Positions 16,701 through 22,421 of a stretch of 22,856 nucleotides of DNA are shown piece after piece. The DNA is from a virus: positions 1 through 22,856 of IMG/VR virus record IMGVR_UViG_3300040788_000044; one strand, written 5' to 3'. How positions within the stretch are numbered: the stretch's first letter is position 1; every line of letters begins with the position of its first letter. The translations under genes were made by a program, and so were the position numbers. The notes beneath the pieces were generated by a model. That model searched no databases. It had not been told where the DNA came from and saw only the letters and a program-made list of their open reading frames with translations.

Positions 16701-17723
16701 ACGGGCGAGCTTGACGCCGAGCGGACCACGGGCAAGTCGCTTTCTCTGCTGACCGACAGGACCGCCGACAACATCGCCGAAAGCGCAGCACGGAAATGGG
16801 CGGCGGAAAGCGGGGCGGACTTTAGCCCGAACAATTCGCAGACCTGGACGCGCACCTACACGGTGAAAGTTGACGATAACGACCCGCTGCGCGGCCCTGA
16901 TGGCGACCTCGTCCCAACCTCTCCAACGGGTACCGGACAGGGAACTCGCCTGCTGGTTTCCGCCGTCACCCTTGGCACCGGCACCGATTCGGAGACGAAC
17001 GCGCTTTTCAGATGGACCGGTTCAAGCTGGGCACTCACTCAAATCTCGAACAAGGGACAAGGCAGCAATCACCCCGTATTTCAGATTTCGAATGGTGAGC
17101 CGCGCCTAAGGACCTCGCACCCCAATTATTACACGGTCCGGGTGACGCATACATATCTCAACCAGGCACCAATCCTGCCATGGGAAGAACTTGGGCGAAG
17201 GCCGAACGAACCGGTTGACGCCATTGACAGGGGCGCTCGGCTGACGATCCCCGGCTCTGGCCAGACGCTTAACTCGCAGCGCAACCTGCCGCCGATCGCG
17301 GCGATGAACCTTCGCTACAAGAACACCGTTCCGCTGACGGTTTCGAACATCACGCAGACGAGCGCCACCGTGAGCCGGGCGGCAGGCGCCGTGCTGCTTG
17401 GGAGCCAAAGTCTTTCCTACAACGCGGCGAGCAGGGTCATCTCGGGCTCGGCGGGTGAGGCGAAGAACCTGTTCGGTTACTTCATCGAGGACACGAACAG
17501 CCAGAACTGGGGAGGGGCCAAGACGCTCCACCTCACCGAAGACGGCAACGCCATCTACAGCGACGACCGGATCGTCTGGCTTGGAAGCGCCCGTGTCACC
17601 TTTGCCGACAGCGGCGGGGGCGGAGGCTCCGGGGGCGGAACCGGCGGTGGCGGTGGCGGCAATTCCGGCGGCGACCTCACCCCGCCGCCCGGCGGGGGCA
17701 ATCCGAACTGGAACGAGCCATGA
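13695..17723 (+). CDS. Large tail tip protein (lambda J / GTA gp15-like)
   Basis: A 1342-residue tip protein. GTG13695 gives AKALRTVGKVAG with GAAGGG nine bases upstream; GTG13686 is an alternative. The N-terminus is hydrophobic with a Gly/Ala stretch, followed by PPPPRGSISQIL and GEGYFAGVLRH, as in J-like tip proteins. The hub region covers about residues 40-470. Residues about 495-560 (SYSDTATYNPDDLAVW, then DGKTYYRV) look like a small carbohydrate-binding module of the CBM5/12 kind. Two near-duplicate units lie at about 673-765 and 765-853, and another repeated pair at about 875-1015. It ends in a Gly-rich tail (15 Gly in 23 residues) and Pro/Gly. The gene is flanked by an 8-base overlap before and ATGA after. 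A role in host binding is inferred. Confidence 0.88.
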   Translation: MAKALRTVGKVAGVVSTIASFIPGGQGIAVVAGAVSAVSNVGSQILAKPPPPRGSISQILVETNPPQPYVMGEGYFAGVLRHDAGYGATLKKVPNPYRVIVVVCSGGGPVQSITPKVEFANVSSWYSGFLYTDTQLGATPETSALSPHFGGMPGWGSSYKLSGQAAILWNLKFDRDGKRFASGVPVLGAEGRWVKVYDPRKDSTFPGGSGAHRLGNEATYEWSENPALHAGTYAFGRYQNGKRTIGMGLPADGIDWQVIAAWANVCDANSWTMFGVVYEPGDRWANLKDICFAGGGEPVAGGKLTFRYSAPVVALDTITEADLTDGPRSVTPMQSFRDRINTAIPKYRSPAHNWELVDGEAVSIPTFLAEDGEEKRETWPFNFVKKPGQAAQLATYRIWDSREIAPVQLVCKPRLRAYRPGECLELDLPDMSLSGKFIILRRQLDPASMTVTLELMGETSAKHAYCLGQTATPPPTPALQQTPQQKDEVAAALYGGTTLNPRGSYSDTATYNPDDLAVWLSAEGGDGKTYYRVGEGPTTGVDPSDASVWALFIEGGAGSNGLTTGRLTIYRRISSTPALPSTSATFNIETGILTGQNNDWAVGEPVQDPQSPLPLFLADVYYATAGTSVTIEPGDWVGPRRTGGRIGGFDTIDFSRTDIFDNKNLGAIDADADIKLGDIEVGATKTRVFRQTTAPSSPNNGDTWVDISQVPNVTRVRVGGSWQIAANYITGTGQISDDAGLGNTAVWSSVGGRPTNLSDLDNPRAVKIDGVAGGATRNRVYRQTGAPGGAGEGDFWLDGPVTKVRQSGAWRDAANYTTATSELTDDAGLGNRANWSGVQGKPAEIEDGRIAAGLDPSGNVSRPLPAVIKTQSDILSRGGGGTFTGDTDAQRNSRITISNGAISGIGSGSGAEVANERLRIAFDTGGTGGFARAVLRRNAGAIDVDTADLPGIVQNQQIGVDGNGLIQGIGQGLGTRVANSKITASDAYASNLLRRANGGGDYTGELDAERTTGKSLSLLTDRTADNIAESAARKWAAESGADFSPNNSQTWTRTYTVKVDDNDPLRGPDGDLVPTSPTGTGQGTRLLVSAVTLGTGTDSETNALFRWTGSSWALTQISNKGQGSNHPVFQISNGEPRLRTSHPNYYTVRVTHTYLNQAPILPWEELGRRPNEPVDAIDRGARLTIPGSGQTLNSQRNLPPIAAMNLRYKNTVPLTVSNITQTSATVSRAAGAVLLGSQSLSYNAASRVISGSAGEAKNLFGYFIEDTNSQNWGGAKTLHLTEDGNAIYSDDRIVWLGSARVTFADSGGGGGSGGGTGGGGGGNSGGDLTPPPGGGNPNWNEP
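15715..16255 (+). repeat. Imperfect tandem duplication inside the J-like gene
   Basis: Two adjacent units of about 90 codons share the pattern VFRQTTAP/VYRQTGAP, GDTWVD/GDFWLD, GSWQIAANYITG/GAWRDAANYTTA, and ISDDAGLGNTAVWS/LTDDAGLGNRANWS. Unit 1 is 15715-15990 and unit 2 is 15991-16255. They are too different at DNA level for a recent copy, so the duplication is old or kept by selection on protein structure. They probably form repeated beta domains along a tip fibre. Confidence 0.8.
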
Positions 17724-18190
17724 GCTACACAAGATCAACCCGCAACCTTCCGCTGCGCGACGAGGCGCTGCCCTATGACGAAGTGGGCCCCGGCCTTTAC
17801 GAGGACGAAGACCTGTTCGAACTCGATACGGGCGAGCTTGTCGCCGTGTCGCAGCAGATCGAGCGCGATGCTTCGACCGGGGGGATTGTCGTCATCGCCT
17901 GGTGGCGCGTCGTCAAGGAGGACGGCTCGACCGACCTTTCCGCCGGCGAGATGGAATACGAACACCGGCTGGCGGTCGACGGGGCGGTCGTCGAAGAGCA
18001 CGGGTCCGGGCCGATCGTGCGCGCCGTGTTGCTCGCGATGCTGGGCGAGCCGCAAGAGCCCGATGCCCCGCCCGTCATCGATCCCGCTGTCGCAAGAAAC
18101 ATCTCGGTTCGCACGCACCTGGCTTCGAGAGCGCGGGCCGCCGAGCCCGCGCGAGCGGGCGAGCTGCTGAACCCGGAGGGCGCCGCATGA
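17720..18190 (+). CDS. Unknown protein after the tail tip gene
   Basis: 156 residues, acidic and without membrane segments. Its N-terminal half has a run of Asp/Glu (LYEDEDLFELDTGEL), a central VVIAWWRVVKEDGST strand pair and a beta stretch MEYEHRLAVDGAVVEEH. The C-terminal third is Ala/Arg/Pro-rich and probably disordered. I do not recognise a family. ATG17720 overlaps the tail tip stop by four bases, and its own stop overlaps the next start, so it belongs to the same translation chain. A tail accessory role is inferred from context only. Confidence 0.8.
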   Translation: MSYTRSTRNLPLRDEALPYDEVGPGLYEDEDLFELDTGELVAVSQQIERDASTGGIVVIAWWRVVKEDGSTDLSAGEMEYEHRLAVDGAVVEEHGSGPIVRAVLLAMLGEPQEPDAPPVIDPAVARNISVRTHLASRARAAEPARAGELLNPEGAA

Positions 18191-18591
18191 TCGACCAGCT
18201 GATGGCGGGCTCCAACCTTGCCGACCTCCTCCGCGCGCTGCGCGTGCTGGTCTCGGTGACCGGCATGCTCGTCATGATCGATTCGCTCGGTATTTGCCTC
18301 CGCCGCGACGAGACCCCGCCGCACAAACCGATGTGGAGCGCTGCCGCCTGGCTGATCGGCGGCGGCACGGTCGCGATTGCCAACATGTTCCTGCTGTCGC
18401 GCGGGAGCACGTTCGTCGGCCCCGGAGCCGAACCTGTCGAGCAGCTGGCCACCGTGCTGCTTTACCTCGGCCTCGCGTCCGCGTTCACGGTCCGCGCGAT
18501 CAGCCGCGCGCGGCGGCCCTGGCTGATCGTCTCGTCCGCCGCCGGCATGGCCGCGTACGGCGTTTTCCTGACGACGGCGGGCTGGGCATGA
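18187..18591 (+). CDS. Four-helix membrane protein, holin candidate
   Basis: 134 residues with four hydrophobic segments at about 18-36, 51-71, 86-104 and 111-130, and short charged loops (CLRRDETPPHKP between the first and second). Small multi-helix membrane proteins just before an endolysin gene are typically holins or antiholins. No family assignment is secure, and four helices is at the upper end for classic holins. Coupled by ATGA overlaps to the unknown gene before and to the second membrane protein after. An alternative is an unrelated membrane protein that modifies the host surface. Confidence 0.72.
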   Translation: MIDQLMAGSNLADLLRALRVLVSVTGMLVMIDSLGICLRRDETPPHKPMWSAAAWLIGGGTVAIANMFLLSRGSTFVGPGAEPVEQLATVLLYLGLASAFTVRAISRARRPWLIVSSAAGMAAYGVFLTTAGWA

Positions 18592-18965
18592 GCACAACCG
18601 CGGCGAAATACGCCCCCGTCATCCTACCCCTAGCCGGAGGCGCCCTGGCCTTGAACGACGCGATACTGGTGCAGGTTCTTTCCGTGTGCGTCGGGCTGAG
18701 CATGGGGGCGGCCTGGCGGGCGGGGTCGCTGCTGAACGACGGGAAGGAATGGCGGGCGGTCTGGCGCGATCTGCTGGTGTCGGTCTTCATCGGCGGCGCG
18801 AACGCGGTTCTCACCCTTGCCCTTGCCGACTTCGCGGACCTCGGTCCGCTGATGGCAATGGCACTCGGCGTGCTCGTCGGCGCGACGGGCCTTCGCGCAG
18901 TGCCCGAGGTCAAGGCGGTCGTGGTCGACCTTCTGAAACGCCGGCTGACCGGCGGCGACAACTAA
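18588..18965 (+). CDS. Membrane protein next to endolysin, holin candidate
   Basis: 125 residues from ATG18588, with hydrophobic segments at about 8-22, 26-44, 62-79 and 85-103, a central basic loop (KEWRAVWRD) and a basic C-terminus (DLLKRRLTGGDN). Three or four helices with a charged cytosolic tail directly before an endolysin are a good holin profile. The ATG overlaps the previous stop (ATGA), and the endolysin follows 16 bases later. Whether this gene, its upstream neighbour or both make the lysis pore cannot be told from sequence. Confidence 0.78.
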   Translation: MSTTAAKYAPVILPLAGGALALNDAILVQVLSVCVGLSMGAAWRAGSLLNDGKEWRAVWRDLLVSVFIGGANAVLTLALADFADLGPLMAMALGVLVGATGLRAVPEVKAVVVDLLKRRLTGGDN

Positions 18966-18981
18966 CCAAGCGGAGACAGCA

Positions 18982-19368
18982 ATGGCTTTCAGACTGGGAG
19001 CGCGCAGCCGCGCGCGCCTCGACGGCGTGCATCCCGACCTCGTCCGCGTGGTCGAACGGGCAATCGAGATCACACCCGTGGATTTCACCGTGCTCGAGGG
19101 CTTGCGCACTCTGTCCCGCCAGAAGAAGCTGGTTGCGGCCGGCGCTTCGCGCACCCTTCGCTCGCGCCACCTGACCGGACATGCGGTCGATCTTGGCGCG
19201 TGGGTCGGCGGGACGGTGCGCTGGGACTGGCCGCTCTATCACCGGATAGCGCCGGCGGTGAAGGCGGCAGCGGCCGAGCTTGGCGTTCCGATCGAATGGG
19301 GCGGCGACTGGCGGAGATTCAAGGACGGCCCGCACTGGCAGCTGCCCTGGCGAACTCACCCGGCCTGA
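18982..19368 (+). CDS. Endolysin, M15 family peptidase (L-alanyl-D-glutamate type)
   Basis: A zinc peptidase of 128 residues that would cut the peptide stem of peptidoglycan. Motifs: LEGLRTLSRQKKL (38-50), then SRHLTGHAVDLGAW (61-74), the SxHxxGxAxD signature with zinc ligands His63 and Asp70, and KDGPHWQL (114-121) with His118 as the third ligand and Asp115 nearby. This is close to the M15C endolysins of T5-type phages. There is no signal peptide or SAR domain, so holins must release it. A weak CGGAGA ribosome-binding site precedes the start. The two membrane proteins just upstream are probable partners. Confidence 0.94.
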   Translation: MAFRLGARSRARLDGVHPDLVRVVERAIEITPVDFTVLEGLRTLSRQKKLVAAGASRTLRSRHLTGHAVDLGAWVGGTVRWDWPLYHRIAPAVKAAAAELGVPIEWGGDWRRFKDGPHWQLPWRTHPA

Positions 19369-19414
19369 CCGGCTGAACCCCTCTTTCAATCAACCTCAAC
19401 GAAAGGACTGAACC

Positions 19415-19819
19415 ATGGCTTTCAAATATTCCGACCGGGTCCGCAATGCCTGCGCCCAGGCAATCGAAACAACGATCGGCACATCTCCCACCCTTCGCAT
19501 CCGCTCTGGCGCGGAGCCGGCCAGCACGAGCGCCGCCAGAACCGGAACCGTGCTGGCCACGATAGCGATGCCTTCGAACTGGGCGGAGCTTGCGGCGACG
19601 GGGCAGCTCGTCAAGTCGGGCGTGTGGGAGGACAATGCTGCGGACGCCGCTGGCAATGCGGGTTATTTCGACATTACCGGCACGGGCTCAACCGTCGATA
19701 TCCAGGGCAACGTTACCGCGACCGGCGGGGGCGGCGACATGCAACTTGATAATGTGAATATTAACGCCGGCCAGCAGGTGACGGTCACGAACTTCAGCCA
19801 GCAGATCGGCGGGGCCTGA
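19415..19819 (+). CDS. Small structural protein, probable tail or fibre component
   Basis: 134 residues starting [17 protein letters not shown], then a Ser/Gly/Thr-rich beta region ([20 protein letters not shown], then [17 protein letters not shown]). This kind of start and the GQxVTVTxF ending occur in many phage proteins of unknown role. The protein is likely beta-rich with no membrane segment. It begins a new gene group with its own AAAGG ribosome site, 46 bases after the endolysin. The next gene starts four bases after its stop. A role in the virion is inferred. Confidence 0.8.
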   Translation: MAFKYSDRVRNACAQAIETTIGTSPTLRIRSGAEPASTSAARTGTVLATIAMPSNWAELAATGQLVKSGVWEDNAADAAGNAGYFDITGTGSTVDIQGNVTATGGGGDMQLDNVNINAGQQVTVTNFSQQIGGA

Positions 19820-19823
19820 CAAC

Positions 19824-20804
19824 ATGGGCGCGTTCGCCAACAGGGTGAAGGTCGCGACGAGCACCACGGGAACCGGACCCGTGACGCTCGGCGCGGCCGA
19901 GCCGGGCTGCCAGACCTTCGCGGCCGGGGGCGTGGGCGAGGGGCAGCTTGTCTCATACCTGATCGAGGACGGGCAGAGCTGGGAGATCGGATCCGGCTGG
20001 CTTCAGGCCGGCCAGCAATTGTCGCGTGGGATCAGGCAGTCGTCGACCGGTGCGCTGCTGAACCTTTCCGGAAACGCGACGGTGGCCCTGATCGTCTCGG
20101 CCCGCGACATGGACGGGGCGATGCAGGCAATCGGTTCGCCCATGTGGTCCTATCACAAGGCTTACGGGCCGCAATCGACGTCCAGGATAACCGTCGGCAC
20201 GGCGAATGCGAGCATACAGGGAAACGAGACTTCCCACGACCCCCGTGTGGCAGGCCCCGCCCTGCAACAGGTAGGAATCACCTATACCGCAAATGACAGC
20301 GCAAGCTCGCGCGCCGGTCTCTTTCCCAACGCAAACGCATTCATTCTTGTCCCCGGCTTCCGGTTCATCTCACAATTCACCATCCTTCAAACGCCGCCGA
20401 CCTACCAGCTTTTTACCGGCGGCTCAGGCAACCCGGTGATGACCGAGCCTTCCTCCCACAGCAATGCCGTGGGCATCGCCAAGGACAGTTCGGACACCAA
20501 CTTCCAGCTTCTCGGTCGGGGAGCGGGGGAAACGCCCATCAAGTTCGATCTCGGCCTCGCCCCGGTGGTGGGCGGGTTATACGAGGCGAGGCTGTGGGTG
20601 GACACGCCGGGGGTATTCGAGGGCAGCATCCACCGGCTCGACAACGGCGACCATGCGCGCACCGGCCGTATCCTGACCGGCGTGACGACGCCAGCCCGCG
20701 CGTATGGACCGTCGACATTCCTCGGGCACAACAGCACTCACGCAACGCCGCCCGCCAGCTTGCTGTTCATGTTCCACGCATTCAAGAACGGACTGGTGGT
20801 CTGA
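19824..20804 (+). CDS. Tail fibre-like structural protein
   Basis: 326 residues. The N-terminal ~100 residues ([59 protein letters not shown]) match a small domain often found at the start of phage fibre and tip proteins. Then follows a longer unique region rich in Asn/Ser/Gly/Pro with many turns (for example [19 protein letters not shown]), probably the C-terminal host-facing part. I cannot name the receptor or fold. It lies between a small structural gene and the repeat gene, so it probably belongs to the tail fibre set. Confidence 0.82.
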   Translation: MGAFANRVKVATSTTGTGPVTLGAAEPGCQTFAAGGVGEGQLVSYLIEDGQSWEIGSGWLQAGQQLSRGIRQSSTGALLNLSGNATVALIVSARDMDGAMQAIGSPMWSYHKAYGPQSTSRITVGTANASIQGNETSHDPRVAGPALQQVGITYTANDSASSRAGLFPNANAFILVPGFRFISQFTILQTPPTYQLFTGGSGNPVMTEPSSHSNAVGIAKDSSDTNFQLLGRGAGETPIKFDLGLAPVVGGLYEARLWVDTPGVFEGSIHRLDNGDHARTGRILTGVTTPARAYGPSTFLGHNSTHATPPASLLFMFHAFKNGLVV

Positions 20805-20808
20805 CGCC

Positions 20809-21726
20809 ATGATCGGTTCCAGCCCCATAGGGCGCCATCCGATCGGCTTTGCGGGCGGCCAAGCGCCACCGCCAGCGGTAGTGCAGGCGAGCGCCGCAGG
20901 CTTTCTCGGCCTTGGCGGGTCCGCCACTGCCAAGGCAGCGGTTACCGCCGGGGGGGCGGGCACGCTCGATCTTGCCGGGGCAGCGCAGGGCCAAGCGGCC
21001 GTTACCGCTGGCGGCGCGGGATCGCTCGGCCTTTCCGGCGCGGGCGATGCCGATATCCTGGTGCGTGGACAGGGCTCTGGCGCGCTCGGCATTAGTGGGA
21101 CCGCCACCGCCGGGACGGCGGCGCAGCCGGGGGCGAACGCCAGCGCGGAAGGGAGCCTGTCCCTTACCGGGAGCGCTGAAACCACCGCGCGGATCGCGGC
21201 GGGGGGGAGCGGATCGCTCGATCTTGCCGGTTCGGCGGCGGGCGACGTCCAGCTACGCCGTGCGGCCAGCGGGGGGATGACGCTTGGCGGAGACGCTTCG
21301 GGTCGGGTGCTGGCGAGGGGCGAGGCCGAGGGCACGCTGTCACTCACCGGCGAGGCCAGCGCCAGCGGCAAGCAGGTTACCACGGGCAGCGCGCAAGGGG
21401 GACTTTCTCTTGACGGAGCGGGGGCGGCAAGAGTGCGGATCGGCGCGGCGGGCTCAGGCACCCTTGGCCTTGATGGAACCGCCACCGCAGGGGCAGGCTC
21501 ACGCGGCGAAGCAAGCGGCACGCTCGATCTTACCGGTGGCGCGGAAGGCAAGGCCCGGATCGAGGCGACGGCGGCGTCGGGACTTTCGGTTACCGGGACC
21601 GCGCGGGCCATCCGGGCGGGGAGGATCGCGCTCGTTACCCCTCCGCGCCGCACGCTGCTGGCAAGGCAGCGCAGCCGAACGCTCGTTCCCCCGCCGCAAA
21701 AGAGCCGCGTGATGGAGATGCACTGA
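20809..21726 (+). CDS. 20-residue repeat protein, probable fibre
   Basis: 305 residues, composed mostly of Gly, Ala, Ser, Thr and Leu. After a short head (IGSSPIGRHPIGFAGGQAPPP), twelve units run from residue 24 to 269. Ten have exactly 20 residues, one has 24 and one 22. The core is GxGxLxLxGxA, for example AGGAGTLDLAGAAQGQA. A basic tail (RRTLLARQRSRT) closes the protein. Such a regular pattern suggests a beta-solenoid or a fibrous trimer shaft. ATG20809 is preferred over upstream starts that overlap the previous gene. There is no signal peptide or membrane segment. The function is not known; its place after the fibre gene suggests virion use. Confidence 0.8.
   Translation: MIGSSPIGRHPIGFAGGQAPPPAVVQASAAGFLGLGGSATAKAAVTAGGAGTLDLAGAAQGQAAVTAGGAGSLGLSGAGDADILVRGQGSGALGISGTATAGTAAQPGANASAEGSLSLTGSAETTARIAAGGSGSLDLAGSAAGDVQLRRAASGGMTLGGDASGRVLARGEAEGTLSLTGEASASGKQVTTGSAQGGLSLDGAGAARVRIGAAGSGTLGLDGTATAGAGSRGEASGTLDLTGGAEGKARIEATAASGLSVTGTARAIRAGRIALVTPPRRTLLARQRSRTLVPPPQKSRVMEMH
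20878..21615 (+). repeat. Twelve-unit 60-base repeat array in coding sequence
   Basis: Codons 24-269 of the repeat gene break into twelve units with a 60-base period (units 2 and 3 begin at 20938 and 20998). Shared DNA stretches such as GCTCGATCTTgCCGG recur (near 20968, 21211 and, with a variant, 21522). Unit 5 has four and unit 9 two extra codons. Units diverge at DNA level, so the array is not a fresh expansion. Confidence 0.85.
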
Positions 21727-22064
21727 TGGTTTTCGAAGCCCCCCACCGCCCCGGCGCGGTCGAGGAATATGTGTTCGACATGTCCCCTTATCTTGGCGAC
21801 GGCGAAGTGGTAACCAGCGTCACGATCGTGCCGAGCGTCGCCGCCGCCTCTTTCGGACTTCGTATCCGGAGCGACGGCGACTACGCCCCGCCACCGACCG
21901 ATGGGAAGACGATCCGCTTCCATCCGGAGATCGCGGAGGCCGACCGCGATAACCCTCACTTCGACGGCTACGGCGTCCGCCTTCCTCTCATCGTCACTTT
22001 CGAGACCAACACCCAGCCGCCCCGCGTGGTGCCCGAACGCGTCGAGCTTCGAGTCCGACGCTGA
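21726..22064 (+). CDS. Small beta-rich protein after the repeat gene, unknown
   Basis: 112 residues without membrane segments. It reads as beta strands and turns: EEYVFDMSPYLGDGEVVTSVTIVPS, then a FGLRIRSDG strand, KTIRFHPEI, and VRLPLIVTFET. The C-terminal part is basic (VPERVELRVRR). I recognise no family. The pattern (strand-rich, short, downstream of fibres) fits a fibre accessory or tip protein. It starts in the previous stop codon (TGATG), so it is coupled to the repeat gene and may function with it. Confidence 0.78.
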   Translation: MVFEAPHRPGAVEEYVFDMSPYLGDGEVVTSVTIVPSVAAASFGLRIRSDGDYAPPPTDGKTIRFHPEIAEADRDNPHFDGYGVRLPLIVTFETNTQPPRVVPERVELRVRR

Positions 22065-22102
22065 GCCTAATCCTTCCACCACCTCCACGAAAGGACCGAG
22101 CA

Positions 22103-22294
22103 ATGTTCGATATCACCGTTCCCTCTCCCGTCACGACCACCGCGCGCTACCTTATGAGCAGCCTTGGCACCGTGCTCGTCACGCTGGGCGTCCTCACGGA
22201 CAGCACCTGGCAGACGGTCACTGGCCTCGTCACCGCGCTGCTTCCCGTAGGTTACGCGATCTACAAGCAGATCGCGCTGCGTCGTGGTGCATGA
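22103..22294 (+). CDS. Small membrane protein, holin-like
   Basis: 63 residues with two hydrophobic segments at about 15-35 and 39-57 and a basic end (YKQIALRRGA). This resembles small phage holins of the Pam3 gp28 kind (short N-terminus, two helices, WxxxxG between, basic tail). It is preceded by a good GAAAGGA ribosome site and sits before the spanin genes. It is therefore a third holin candidate besides the two before the endolysin. Confidence 0.72.
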   Translation: MFDITVPSPVTTTARYLMSSLGTVLVTLGVLTDSTWQTVTGLVTALLPVGYAIYKQIALRRGA

Positions 22295-22421
22295 ACCCGT
22301 CCGCCGCCGCGACGTGCTGAAGCGCCGCTTCGTCTTCCGCTCGGCGGTCGACGGGCGGTTCGTCAGCCGCGCCTACGCGCTGCTGTTTCCAAGAGAGACG
22401 GTCAAGGAGCGGGTGCGATGA
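22287..22421 (+). CDS. Tiny basic protein of the fibre-lysis border
   Basis: A 44-residue frame from GTG22287 (GTG22284 also possible) to TGA22419. It reads HEPVRRRDVLKRRFVFRSA, then VDGRFVSRAYALLFPRETV. The DGRFVxRxYAxxxPxTTV type of pattern is frequent in small phage and prophage proteins of unknown role, which supports it as a real gene. It overlaps the end of the holin-like gene and its stop overlaps the ATG of the spanin gene (ATGA). The function is unknown; the high Arg content suggests nucleic acid or membrane contact, which is inference. Confidence 0.62.
   Translation: MHEPVRRRDVLKRRFVFRSAVDGRFVSRAYALLFPRETVKERVR

Noticed and set aside
18187-18965. Two membrane proteins as a toxin-antitoxin or transporter pair
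   Set aside because: They are embedded in a chain of overlapping phage late genes directly before the endolysin, so lysis roles are the simpler reading.
20577-22103. 508-residue open frame on the minus strand across the repeat gene
   Set aside because: It is open only because the GC-rich repeat codons have few stop triplets in the complement. It runs over several + strand genes with clear overlaps and ribosome sites, and its product is Pro/Ala/Arg low complexity.
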